DNA of 8,859 bases, taken from positions 1 to 8,859 of the forward strand of contig CAJXAU010000043.1 in assembly GCA_913050205.1 (NCBI GenBank). The letters run 5' to 3'. The translations under genes were made by a program, and so were the position numbers. Shown here in pieces: positions 1-5,820 of the stretch (positions within the stretch are counted from its first letter, which is position 1; each line of letters begins with the position of its first letter). The notes beneath the pieces were generated by a model. It made no database searches. It was given only the letters and a program-made list of their open reading frames with translations, and was not told the DNA's origin. Source of the DNA: an uncultured Verrucomicrobiota bacterium. GTDB taxonomy: Bacteria; Verrucomicrobiota; Verrucomicrobiia; Limisphaerales; UBA1096.

Positions 1-2
1 TG

Positions 3-503
3 GCTTCAAGTAAAAGTGAGTTTTCCGCCGGTTTTACTTTTCCGGCAGAGTTGGAGATGGGGAAAAACTACACGGTGCGAATGAGTTACGACGGCTCTGT
101 CGGGAAGATGAAAACGGAGATGCTCGAGACGGGGAAACCGTGGAAGACTATCGCCGAGGTGAAACGAAAAAGTGTTCATGCCGGTTTCAAGGTCGATGCC
201 TTCTCGATCAGCAGCTACACAGCAAAAGGGAGTGAATCAAGTTTGTTCGCGGTGGGGAAAATCGACGAGTTGGCAATCGCCACGACCCGTTCTCAGCCAA
301 GGTTGGTCGATCAACGACTCGATGACGCCAATTGGTCCGCCCGTGTTTTCGCAGTGAAGCCAGACGAATGGCAACTGCAGCGGTCGGGAGATTTGCGCCG
401 GTGGAATGCGCTGGACGCTGAGCTGGAACCCAGTCAGTTTTTCCTCCGGTTGATCGACCCGGAGCCGATGCTTGGGAATCGGTTTTATCGACTCGTCAGA
501 TGA
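3..503 (+). CDS. C-terminal part of a secreted LamG-like protein (5' end outside window)
   Basis: The reading frame is open from base 3, upstream of the first possible start (TTG at 51), so this is the 3' end of a longer gene that begins left of the window. The first ~95 residues visible (TFPAELEMGKNYTVRMSYD ... FAVGKIDELAIA) have the alternating hydrophobic pattern of a LamG/concanavalin-like beta sandwich, where a GKxYxVxxSYD strand is common. A short second module follows, with WQLQRSGDLRRWNAL, then FFLRLIDPE and a terminal NRFYRLVR. In my knowledge of verrucomicrobial exported proteins, such a 'W.lQ.S.DL..W ... FyRLv' module is a frequent C-terminal tail, but its role is not established. 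The stop codon overlaps the start of the next gene (ATGA), suggesting coupled expression with the pseudopilin. The ligand is unknown. Being a partial gene is certain; the LamG-like call is moderately sure. Confidence 0.72.
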   Translation, partial: ASSKSEFSAGFTFPAELEMGKNYTVRMSYDGSVGKMKTEMLETGKPWKTIAEVKRKSVHAGFKVDAFSISSYTAKGSESSLFAVGKIDELAIATTRSQPRLVDQRLDDANWSARVFAVKPDEWQLQRSGDLRRWNALDAELEPSQFFLRLIDPEPMLGNRFYRLVR

Positions 504-1276
504 CATCAACGATGACCAGATCAAAAAACGAACAGGGCTTCACCGCAGTGGAGTTGCTGGTGATTGTGGCAATCATTTTCATTCTCATGCTATTGCTGCT
601 CCCGGTGCTGCAGCGAATGAAGATGAAGGGGCTCGATACGGTTTGCATGAGTAACCTGAAACAATTCGGCCTAGCTGGAAATATGTATTGGGCAGACAAC
701 GACGGTAAATCGTTCCCGTATCGGGGAGACCAGTTGGACGATGGTCAAATTTATTGGTTCGGGTGGCTACAGAGCGGCACGGAGGGAGAACGCCGGTTCG
801 ATGCAGCGAAAGGTGTGCTCCATCCGTACATTGATGCCGAAGGAGTGCAGGTCTGCCCGCGGCTGGATTTCATTAACGACCGGTTCAAATTGAAAGCCAC
901 GGGAGCGGCTTACGGCTACGGGTACAACCTTCACTTGGCCGGCGGGATGAACAGCAACCCTGTTTTAATGGAATCCATCAAGTCTCCCAGTGATATAGTG
1001 TTTCTGGCTGATGCCGCGCAGGTGAATACATTTCAGGCTCCGGCTTCCCGGGAAAACCCGATGATCGAGGAGTTTTATTATGTGAACGACCGGGAGAAAA
1101 CGACTCACTTTCGCCATGGCGAAAAAAGTTATGCCGTATTTTGTGATGGGAGTGTTTCGCTGCAGACTTATGCCGAGGGATCGATTGATGACCGGATGCC
1201 AGATCAATGGGTCGGGAGGTTGCCCTCAGCGATGCTGCAGGTGAGCCCCGTTCCGGCAGCGGAAGTGCAAAACTAG
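500..1276 (+). CDS. Type II secretion-like pseudopilin with H-X9-DG motif
   Basis: A 258-residue protein with a class III prepilin leader: MTSTMTRSKNEQG, then F+1 TAVE with the invariant Glu at +5 (residue 18), followed by a hydrophobic helix at about 19-37. Prepilin peptidase should cut after Gly13 and methylate Phe14. After the helix comes Cys49-MSNLKQFGLAG and a YWADNDGKSFPY segment, typical of the large PulG/DUF1559-like families of Verrucomicrobiota and Planctomycetota. Near the C terminus His206 and Asp216-Gly217 (HGEKSYAVFCDG) match the H-X9-DG 'prepilin processing-associated' signature exactly. It probably sits in the inner membrane as a minor pilin-like subunit; the specific substrate or machine is unknown. 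ATG at 500 overlaps the upstream stop; ATG at 512 is an alternative that still leaves a proper leader. The gene ends at a CTAG shared with the convergent ybbR gene. Confidence 0.9.
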   Translation: MTSTMTRSKNEQGFTAVELLVIVAIIFILMLLLLPVLQRMKMKGLDTVCMSNLKQFGLAGNMYWADNDGKSFPYRGDQLDDGQIYWFGWLQSGTEGERRFDAAKGVLHPYIDAEGVQVCPRLDFINDRFKLKATGAAYGYGYNLHLAGGMNSNPVLMESIKSPSDIVFLADAAQVNTFQAPASRENPMIEEFYYVNDREKTTHFRHGEKSYAVFCDGSVSLQTYAEGSIDDRMPDQWVGRLPSAMLQVSPVPAAEVQN

Positions 1277-1848
1277 CCAGATTCTTCTGACGTTTCCTCG
1301 CTTTCGTCAGGGTTTTCCTCTGGTTTTTCTTTAAGATCCTCGGGCTCCACGGTTGGAGGAGGAGTCTCGATGATACGCGTGACTTTGACCTCCCTTGGGT
1401 TGAAATCCTTGATTATGGCATCTTCCGGTACGGACACTTTGACTTTGACGTTTGTCTCGTTGATACCCGCCGGTAAATCAATGGGATCGACCATGACCTT
1501 GACAGCGACAGGACTGGTTAGATTGGGCGCGGGGTCGGCGTCTGAAGCCAGTTCCAGTGTTACTGCTGCCGGGTCGAGAATGTAACGGTTCGTGTCGTTG
1601 GGTGGTTGCAGGATTCGGATCGCAAAACTCTGCACCACGTTCACCCGGTTGGTGCTTACCTCGGGAGTTTCCAGTGGGCTGATAGTGGTGGGCGTCTCAA
1701 GTTTGGGCTCAACCAGTGACTGGTCCTTGACGCGTTGTGGATCACTCGCCAGTTGGCGCCCGTTGATGGTGTACCAGATTGCCACGGCGAACAGGACAGA
1801 AAGGGCCTTCCATCCGATGTTCCGGGTGAATATGAGTTCCCAGGCCAT
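1273..1848 (-). CDS. cdaR: YbbR-domain protein, CdaR-like regulator of diadenylate cyclase
   Basis: A 191-residue membrane-anchored protein. Residues 10-28 (NIGWKALSVLFAVAIWYTI) form one transmembrane helix preceded by a short cytoplasmic N terminus, the classic opening of YbbR proteins. The rest would be extracytoplasmic: about residues 65-160 carry YbbR-type beta segments (VVQSFAIRIL, PAAVTLEL, PVAVKVMVDPIDLPAGIN, VKVKVSVPEDAIIKDFNPREVKVTR), enough for one or two domains, fewer than in Bacillus CdaR. The last ~25 residues are a Glu/Pro-rich acidic tail. It starts one base after the cdaA stop (TGACATG), so coupling with the cyclase is expected; in Firmicutes CdaR binds CdaA and modulates c-di-AMP production. 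The usual downstream glmM gene is not here: a convergent pseudopilin gene follows at once. Family assignment is strong; the regulatory role is inferred from homology and neighbourhood. Confidence 0.88.
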   Translation of the reverse strand: MAWELIFTRNIGWKALSVLFAVAIWYTINGRQLASDPQRVKDQSLVEPKLETPTTISPLETPEVSTNRVNVVQSFAIRILQPPNDTNRYILDPAAVTLELASDADPAPNLTSPVAVKVMVDPIDLPAGINETNVKVKVSVPEDAIIKDFNPREVKVTRIIETPPPTVEPEDLKEKPEENPDESEETSEESG

Positions 1849-1849
1849 G

Positions 1850-2692
1850 TCAGGTGGTTGCCGCCTTGGGTTTGGGCTTGGCTTTTTTTCGGCGTTCCTT
1901 GAACGACTTTATCCAGTTGGAAAGACCCCGGTTTCGGATCGGAGTGACGAAGATGGAGTTGAGCGTTCCTCGCAGTTTTTTTAGCGAGATCCCTTGCACG
2001 AGTTGGCCCTTGTGTGCGGTGGAGATGGCCCCTGTTTCCTCCGAGACGATGATCACCAGCGAGTCGGATTCCTCACTCATGCCGATGGCGGCCCGGTGTC
2101 GGGTGCCGATCGTCTTGCTGATATCCTGCCGACGAGTGAGCGGAAAGATGCACGCCGCGCTGAGTATGCGATCTTCCTTGATGATGATGCCTCCGTCGTG
2201 AATGGCGTTGTTCGGAAAGAAGATCGTCTCAATCATTTCAGGCGTGGCTTCACAGTCGATCGTGATGCCGGATTCAACTACGTCCTGCAGGTGGGTCGAT
2301 TGTTCGATGGCGATTAGCGCGCCGGTTCGGGATTCACTAAGTCGATCCACCGCCTGAATGGTGACCTCGATATTCTCCCTCTGCTCCCGTAGGGAGCCGA
2401 AGAAAGTGAGATTACCCAGCCCGGCGAGCAGGCGGCGCAGTTCTGGTTGGAAAATAATCAGAGCGGCAAAGGCGGACAGGCCGAAGAAATAGTTCAGGAG
2501 TGACTCAAGGACTTTCAGGTTCAGCCCAATGCAGATTAACAGGCCGATGAGCAGGCCGAGAAAAGCGAGCACGATCGGCCAGCCTCGAGTGCCTCGGAAG
2601 AAGGTCAGGGTATAATAGATGGCGACGGACAGAATCCCAATCTCAGCGAGAGGGCGCCAGTACTGCAGCCAACTATTTTCCGGAACATCCAT
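1850..2692 (-). CDS. cdaA: Membrane diadenylate cyclase CdaA (DisA_N / TIGR00159 family)
   Basis: This gene makes cyclic di-AMP from two ATP. The start chosen is the ATG at 2692, giving MDVPENSWLQYWRPL and 280 residues, the normal CdaA length. The frame stays open to 2893, but that extension lies inside folP and reads as low-complexity out-of-frame sequence. Three transmembrane helices fall at about 14-33, 38-57 and 64-82, followed by the FQPELRRLL connector typical of the family. The cyclase domain covers about 105-250: AIHDGGIIIKEDRILSAACIFPLT (the HDG loop at 165-168) and GTRHRAAIGMSEESD (196-210), the two signature nucleotide-binding segments, then VSEETGAIS. The first motif is DGG rather than the more usual DGA. 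A Lys/Arg-rich tail ends the protein. It lies 4 bp after folP and 1 bp before ybbR; folP-cdaA-ybbR is a known conserved order in several phyla. Confidence 0.95.
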   Translation of the reverse strand: MDVPENSWLQYWRPLAEIGILSVAIYYTLTFFRGTRGWPIVLAFLGLLIGLLICIGLNLKVLESLLNYFFGLSAFAALIIFQPELRRLLAGLGNLTFFGSLREQRENIEVTIQAVDRLSESRTGALIAIEQSTHLQDVVESGITIDCEATPEMIETIFFPNNAIHDGGIIIKEDRILSAACIFPLTRRQDISKTIGTRHRAAIGMSEESDSLVIIVSEETGAISTAHKGQLVQGISLKKLRGTLNSIFVTPIRNRGLSNWIKSFKERRKKAKPKPKAATT

Positions 2693-2696
2693 TGAT

Positions 2697-3527
2697 TCAA
2701 CGCGCCAACGCCTCGGCCATGCGCACGGCTTGGGCCGTTTCGGCGACATCGTGGACTCGGATGATTTGTGAGCCCTGGATGGCTGCCCATGCGGCACAGG
2801 CAAGCGAGGCCGGGAGACGTTCATCGACCGGGGCTCCCAACAGCTTCTCGATAAAGGACTTCCGGGAAGCACCGACCAACACCGGACGCTCAACCAAGCT
2901 AAACTTATTCAAGTCTCTGAGCAACTTTATATTGTGTTCAAGGGTTTTGCCGAAGCCGATTCCGGGATCCAAGGCGATTTGCTCGGCCGCAACACCATGA
3001 GCAAGGAGCAGGGACAGGCGTTCTTTGAAAAACGCGATCACCTCGGTTGTGACATCGTCGTACTCCGGCTTGGCCTGCATGGTCTGCGGAGTGCCCTGCA
3101 TGTGCATGCAGACGTAGCCGGCTTCGGCTTCAGCGACGACCTGCCACATCTCCGGGTCGGCGCGGTTTGCGGCGATGTCGTTGACAATGGAGGCTCCGGC
3201 GGTCAACGCCTCGCGGGCGACGCTTGGCTTTTGGGTGTCGATGGAGAGAACTAATTCCGGCCGCTTGGCCAAGCGCTCAATGACCGGGATCACGCGGTCG
3301 AGTTCCTCCTGTACGGTGACCTCCGCAGAGCCGGGGCGGGTGGACTCACCGCCGATGTCGAGAATCTCCGCACCCTCGTTGGCCAAGCGGAGGGCATGCG
3401 CCTCGGCTGCATCAGCATCGAGAAACCGGCCGCCGTCAGAGAAAGAGTCCGGCGTGGTGTTCACGATCCCCATCACGATCGTGGGGCGGGGGAAGTTGAA
3501 CTGATGCTCGCGGGCGATCCAGCGCAT
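2697..3527 (-). CDS. folP: Dihydropteroate synthase
   Basis: This cytoplasmic TIM-barrel enzyme joins 6-hydroxymethyl-dihydropterin diphosphate to p-aminobenzoate in folate synthesis and is the sulfonamide target. Its 276 residues are a normal full length. All family signatures are present in order: MGIVNTTPDSFSDGG (19-33, pterin and pyrophosphate loop), DIGGESTRPG (57-66), SIDTQKP (95-101), NDI (116-118), MHMQGTPQTMQ (141-151), DPGIGFGKTLEHN (187-199), GASRKSFI (219-226) and RVHDV (257-261). No substitution stands out. The start at 3527 is the only good one: upstream in frame there is no ATG, GTG or TTG back into the previous gene. No clear Shine-Dalgarno precedes it. A palindrome copy lies in the 47-bp gap before it, and another inside codes Arg85-Leu-Ala-Lys-Arg89. 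It is followed within 4 bp by cdaA. Confidence 0.97.
   Translation of the reverse strand: MRWIAREHQFNFPRPTIVMGIVNTTPDSFSDGGRFLDADAAEAHALRLANEGAEILDIGGESTRPGSAEVTVQEELDRVIPVIERLAKRPELVLSIDTQKPSVAREALTAGASIVNDIAANRADPEMWQVVAEAEAGYVCMHMQGTPQTMQAKPEYDDVTTEVIAFFKERLSLLLAHGVAAEQIALDPGIGFGKTLEHNIKLLRDLNKFSLVERPVLVGASRKSFIEKLLGAPVDERLPASLACAAWAAIQGSQIIRVHDVAETAQAVRMAEALAR
3262..3275. repeat. Dispersed palindrome copy 1 (inside folP)
   Basis: An exact CGCTTGGCCAAGCG, a 14-bp perfect palindrome. It is in-frame coding sequence of folP on the minus strand, read as Arg85-Leu-Ala-Lys-Arg89 at a surface helix before SIDTQKP. Confidence 0.85.
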
Positions 3528-3541
3528 GCGCGAGGCTAACG

Positions 3542-3557
3542 CCGCTTGGCCAAGCGG
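3542..3557. repeat. Dispersed palindrome copy 2 (VKOR-folP gap)
   Basis: The same 14-bp palindrome with one more pairing base at each end (16 bp). It fills about a third of the 47-bp gap between the VKOR-DsbA stop and the folP start, the only sizable gap in the cluster. Confidence 0.88.
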
Positions 3558-3574
3558 GCAATCGCAACCGGCAT

Positions 3575-4894
3575 TTAGAGGCCGAACTCCTTCTTGAGAT
3601 AATTCTCGAGATGCTCGGCCGTCGGGGGTGGGCCGAAGATGACCTGACCGTTGATAAAAGTCTGGGGCATACTGGAGCTGTTCCAGTTTTTGATGTTCAA
3701 TTCGTAAATCTCGATGTTGCGCTGCAGTTGGGCTTGCAGGGTGGCGCTGCCAAGCGCTTGGCCAAGCGCCTCTTTACCAACCACTTTTTCGGCATGGCTG
3801 CGCACCAGTTCCAGAGGCTTGGCGGTCTCATGATCGCTGAACAGCCACAGGTCAAATGCATCGTATTTATCCGGTGCAACCTGCTGCACCGCGAGGCAGA
3901 TTTTGGCGTATTCACAGGCGTTGACGTGGGACGGTGAAGTGCTTTTCAACTGTTTGTTGCACGCCGCATCGAGCGGCATCGGTGCGAGGAAACAGGCAAG
4001 GGTGCCCTTGTGGTTCGGCATCACTTGACGGACGAATCCGTGTAGCTTGCGGCATTGATGGCAGGTGTAATCGAACATCAACAGAATCCGGTTTGGGGCG
4101 TCCCGTTTTCCGATTACGGCTAGCTTTGATGTGTCGAGGCTGATGCCAGCTCCTGGGATGGGGAATGGATCGGCAGCTGCCGGCTTGGGGGCAGGCGGGG
4201 AATTGGTCACGACTGCCGGCGTTGGAGGGGTGTTTGTCTTGACGACTGTCGGCGGAGCGTTTGTTTGGGCAACCTGCGCAACTTCGTTCGTTTTTGTGGC
4301 ACCCATTTGCTTGGCCCAGTGGTCTTCTGCCGGCATGAGAACTTGGCCAGCGGCGATCAGAGCGACGAGCCCCGCTGCGGCAGCCCCGGCCCCTCCAAGG
4401 TTCAGCCGCACGGATAATTTGTCCGCGATCGAGGCAGCCTGCGTGAGGAAGAGGATGGCTGCGACGGAGGCCAGTGCATGGGCAGTGCAGCAGTAGGTGC
4501 AGAATGACTTGATGGCGACCGCCTGAATGCCCACGAACCAAACTGCCGCCGCAAGCACGCCCACCGCACACAGGGTGAGTGCGTTCAGCGAACGCTTGGC
4601 CTTCTCGCGGTTGCCGGCTTTGAAACCAAATGTGCTGATAAAGAAAAACGCATATAACCCGAGGCCCGGAAGGGAGACCGGAATGTTGAGCCACTTGGCC
4701 CACTTGCTGTGGAGCACCTTGTCACAGCCGGAATCGGGGCCACAGCCGGGAATGGTTTCCGCCTGCGTAAGCGCGGCCAACGACAGGTAAGCAGTGATGA
4801 TCGCTGCAGAAAAAAGGAGAACCCGGACGATGTGAATCCAGTTGCCGACCAGTGGATTGGTTTTGCTGGATGCCCCTTTTGACTGCTTGCCCAT
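3575..4894 (-). CDS. VKOR-DsbA fusion, membrane disulfide-forming oxidase
   Basis: A 439-residue fusion. Residues 1-185 are a bacterial vitamin K epoxide reductase (VKOR) domain of about four to five helices. It has the loop pair Cys51 and Cys57 (CGPDSGCDKVLHSKWAKW), the following IPVSLPG, and the quinone-side CxxC Cys132-Thr-Tyr-Cys135. Residues ~205-245 are a Thr/Pro/Ala-rich linker. Residues ~246-439 are a DsbA-like thioredoxin fold with the active site Cys278-His-Gln-Cys281 and a cis-proline loop SSMPQTFING (Pro410). The domain should face the periplasm, making disulfides in exported proteins and passing electrons through VKOR to quinone. The start at 4894 begins MGKQSKGASS; the open frame to 4990 lies in the preceding gene and has no membrane or domain features. 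It begins one base after the upstream stop. One palindrome copy is translated as ALGQALG (residues 376-382) in the thioredoxin domain's helical insert. Confidence 0.93.
   Translation of the reverse strand: MGKQSKGASSKTNPLVGNWIHIVRVLLFSAAIITAYLSLAALTQAETIPGCGPDSGCDKVLHSKWAKWLNIPVSLPGLGLYAFFFISTFGFKAGNREKAKRSLNALTLCAVGVLAAAVWFVGIQAVAIKSFCTYCCTAHALASVAAILFLTQAASIADKLSVRLNLGGAGAAAAGLVALIAAGQVLMPAEDHWAKQMGATKTNEVAQVAQTNAPPTVVKTNTPPTPAVVTNSPPAPKPAAADPFPIPGAGISLDTSKLAVIGKRDAPNRILLMFDYTCHQCRKLHGFVRQVMPNHKGTLACFLAPMPLDAACNKQLKSTSPSHVNACEYAKICLAVQQVAPDKYDAFDLWLFSDHETAKPLELVRSHAEKVVGKEALGQALGSATLQAQLQRNIEIYELNIKNWNSSSMPQTFINGQVIFGPPPTAEHLENYLKKEFGL
3749..3769. repeat. Dispersed palindrome copy 3, extended (inside VKOR-DsbA)
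   Basis: GCGCTTGGCCAAGCGC (3754-3769) overlaps a second palindrome GCCAAGCGCTTGGC (3749-3762). The segment is therefore about 1.7 copies of a 12-bp self-complementary unit CCAAGCGCTTGG. On the minus strand it encodes ALGQALG within the DsbA-like domain. Confidence 0.88.
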
Positions 4895-4895
4895 G

Positions 4896-5711
4896 TTAAC
4901 GGAAGTACTTGTTGAAGGCGTCAATGGTCGCCTTGGCTGCCGTGTCCGAGTCCGGCACAGGGAAGGCTTCCGCCGAGGCGAAGCCGTCATAGCCGATCTC
5001 GGTCAACGCGGCAGCGATCGGGGCGTGATCCATGTGCCCTCGGCCAGCCGCCTGACGGTTGCTATCGACGAAGTGCACGTGGCCGACCTTGTCGCCGCCG
5101 TCCCGGATGCCTTGAGCGATGCACGGCTCCTCGATATTCATGTGGAACAAATCCGCAAGAATTTGGACGTTCTCGACCGAAAGGGTGCGGAGGTAATCCG
5201 CTGCCTCGCCGATGCGATTAAAAAGATTTGTCTCGTAGCGATTGAGCGGCTCGTACAGCAACGGCACATTGTGTTGGGCCGCGTGTGTGCCAAGCTCATT
5301 AAGGCCGGTACTGAGCCAGTCGAGAGCCCGCTCCTTGCTGACGTCCCCCCCGTGTCGTCCCTGCATGGAGCCGATGATCGCTGGCGTGCCAAGCGGCCCT
5401 GCAAAGTCGATGATACTCTTGATGAAGTCTACCGCCTTGGCCCGTATGTCAGCATCCGGGTTGGTCAGGGAAAGCTGATGCACAACCATCCCGGCACCAG
5501 TACCCATCGCGGCAAACTGGAGGTTGTGTTGCGCCAGCAGATCCTGAAGTTGCGCCTTATCGACAGCCTCAGGCCCACGCGGGAACACCTCCACGCCATC
5601 AAACCCCAGCTCAGCCGCCTTGGCACAGCCAGCGGCGAGGTCATCCCAAAACACAAACGGCCCTCCCTTGGCCTCCGGCACCAGTGCAATCGTAACGCTT
5701 GATCGAATCAT
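4896..5711 (-). CDS. TIM-barrel sugar isomerase/epimerase (ketose 3-epimerase / hydroxypyruvate isomerase-like)
   Basis: A 271-residue protein of the AP_endonuc_2 (xylose isomerase-like TIM barrel) superfamily, full length. Likely metal and catalytic residues stand in the family order: Glu154 in YEPLNRYETNL, Asp187 and His190 in ADLFHMNIEE, His213 and Arg219 in GHVHFVDSNR, and Glu248 in ASAEAF. The NRYET / FHMNIEE / HxxxSNR set most resembles D-tagatose/D-psicose 3-epimerases and hydroxypyruvate isomerases rather than DNA endonuclease IV. It would be cytoplasmic, acting on a ketose or hydroxypyruvate-like substrate with a divalent metal; the true substrate cannot be read from the sequence. 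No signal peptide is present. It is the first gene of the minus-strand cluster, beginning MIRSSVTIAL, with only a weak GAG just before the ATG. Its link to folate or c-di-AMP genes is unclear and may be only positional. Confidence 0.85.
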   Translation of the reverse strand: MIRSSVTIALVPEAKGGPFVFWDDLAAGCAKAAELGFDGVEVFPRGPEAVDKAQLQDLLAQHNLQFAAMGTGAGMVVHQLSLTNPDADIRAKAVDFIKSIIDFAGPLGTPAIIGSMQGRHGGDVSKERALDWLSTGLNELGTHAAQHNVPLLYEPLNRYETNLFNRIGEAADYLRTLSVENVQILADLFHMNIEEPCIAQGIRDGGDKVGHVHFVDSNRQAAGRGHMDHAPIAAALTEIGYDGFASAEAFPVPDSDTAAKATIDAFNKYFR

Positions 5712-5820
5712 CTCAAAAATGGCCGGTGAGAGTCCGGCTTGGCCAAGCGAGTTGCAAGCGTGAACTTTAATGGTTGATGAAATGATAGAAATAATTCAAC
5801 TTCCCTCCGGCAACCAAGTC
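5712..5820. promoter_or_regulatory. Divergent intergenic region, likely promoters for the five-gene cluster and the Sel1 gene
   Basis: This stretch lies between the divergently transcribed isomerase gene (start 5711) and the preferred start of the Sel1 gene (5821), so promoters for both must be here or inside the genes. The part from about 5760 is AT-rich. A weak sigma-70-like pair can be drawn on the plus strand, TTGCAA at 5752-5757 and TGATGA at 5775-5780 with a 17-bp spacer, but the -10 match is poor. A 12-bp palindrome core sits at 5737-5748. That promoters are present is inferred from orientation; no exact site is claimed. Confidence 0.35.
5737..5748. repeat. Dispersed palindrome copy 4 (divergent intergenic region, 12-bp core)
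   Basis: GCTTGGCCAAGC, the core of the repeat, with one outer base pair lost (GG...CG instead of CG...CG). It lies between the divergent isomerase and Sel1 genes. Confidence 0.8.

Noticed and set aside
8..39. 8-bp inverted repeat (AAGTAAAA ... TTTTACTT, 16-bp loop)
   Set aside because: It is inside the coding frame of the partial LamG-like gene and too short and AT-rich to stand out from chance.
2693..2893. N-terminal extension of cdaA up to an ATG at 2893
   Set aside because: The extra 67 residues overlap folP out of frame, are Arg/Pro/Ser-rich, and precede an otherwise canonical CdaA N terminus at 2692.
3377..3389. Near-copy of the palindrome (CGTTGGCCAAGCG) in folP
   Set aside because: It lacks one base of the repeat and encodes the RLANEGAEILD stretch that is naturally conserved in FolP, so it may be coincidental.
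4895..4990. N-terminal extension of the VKOR-DsbA gene up to 4990
   Set aside because: The extra 32 residues overlap the isomerase gene out of frame and place a basic, disordered stretch ahead of a normal VKOR start.
4842..5702. Plus-strand open frame of 286 codons opposite the isomerase gene
   Set aside because: The minus strand encodes a full TIM-barrel enzyme with its metal-binding residues in order; the plus frame shows no family pattern.
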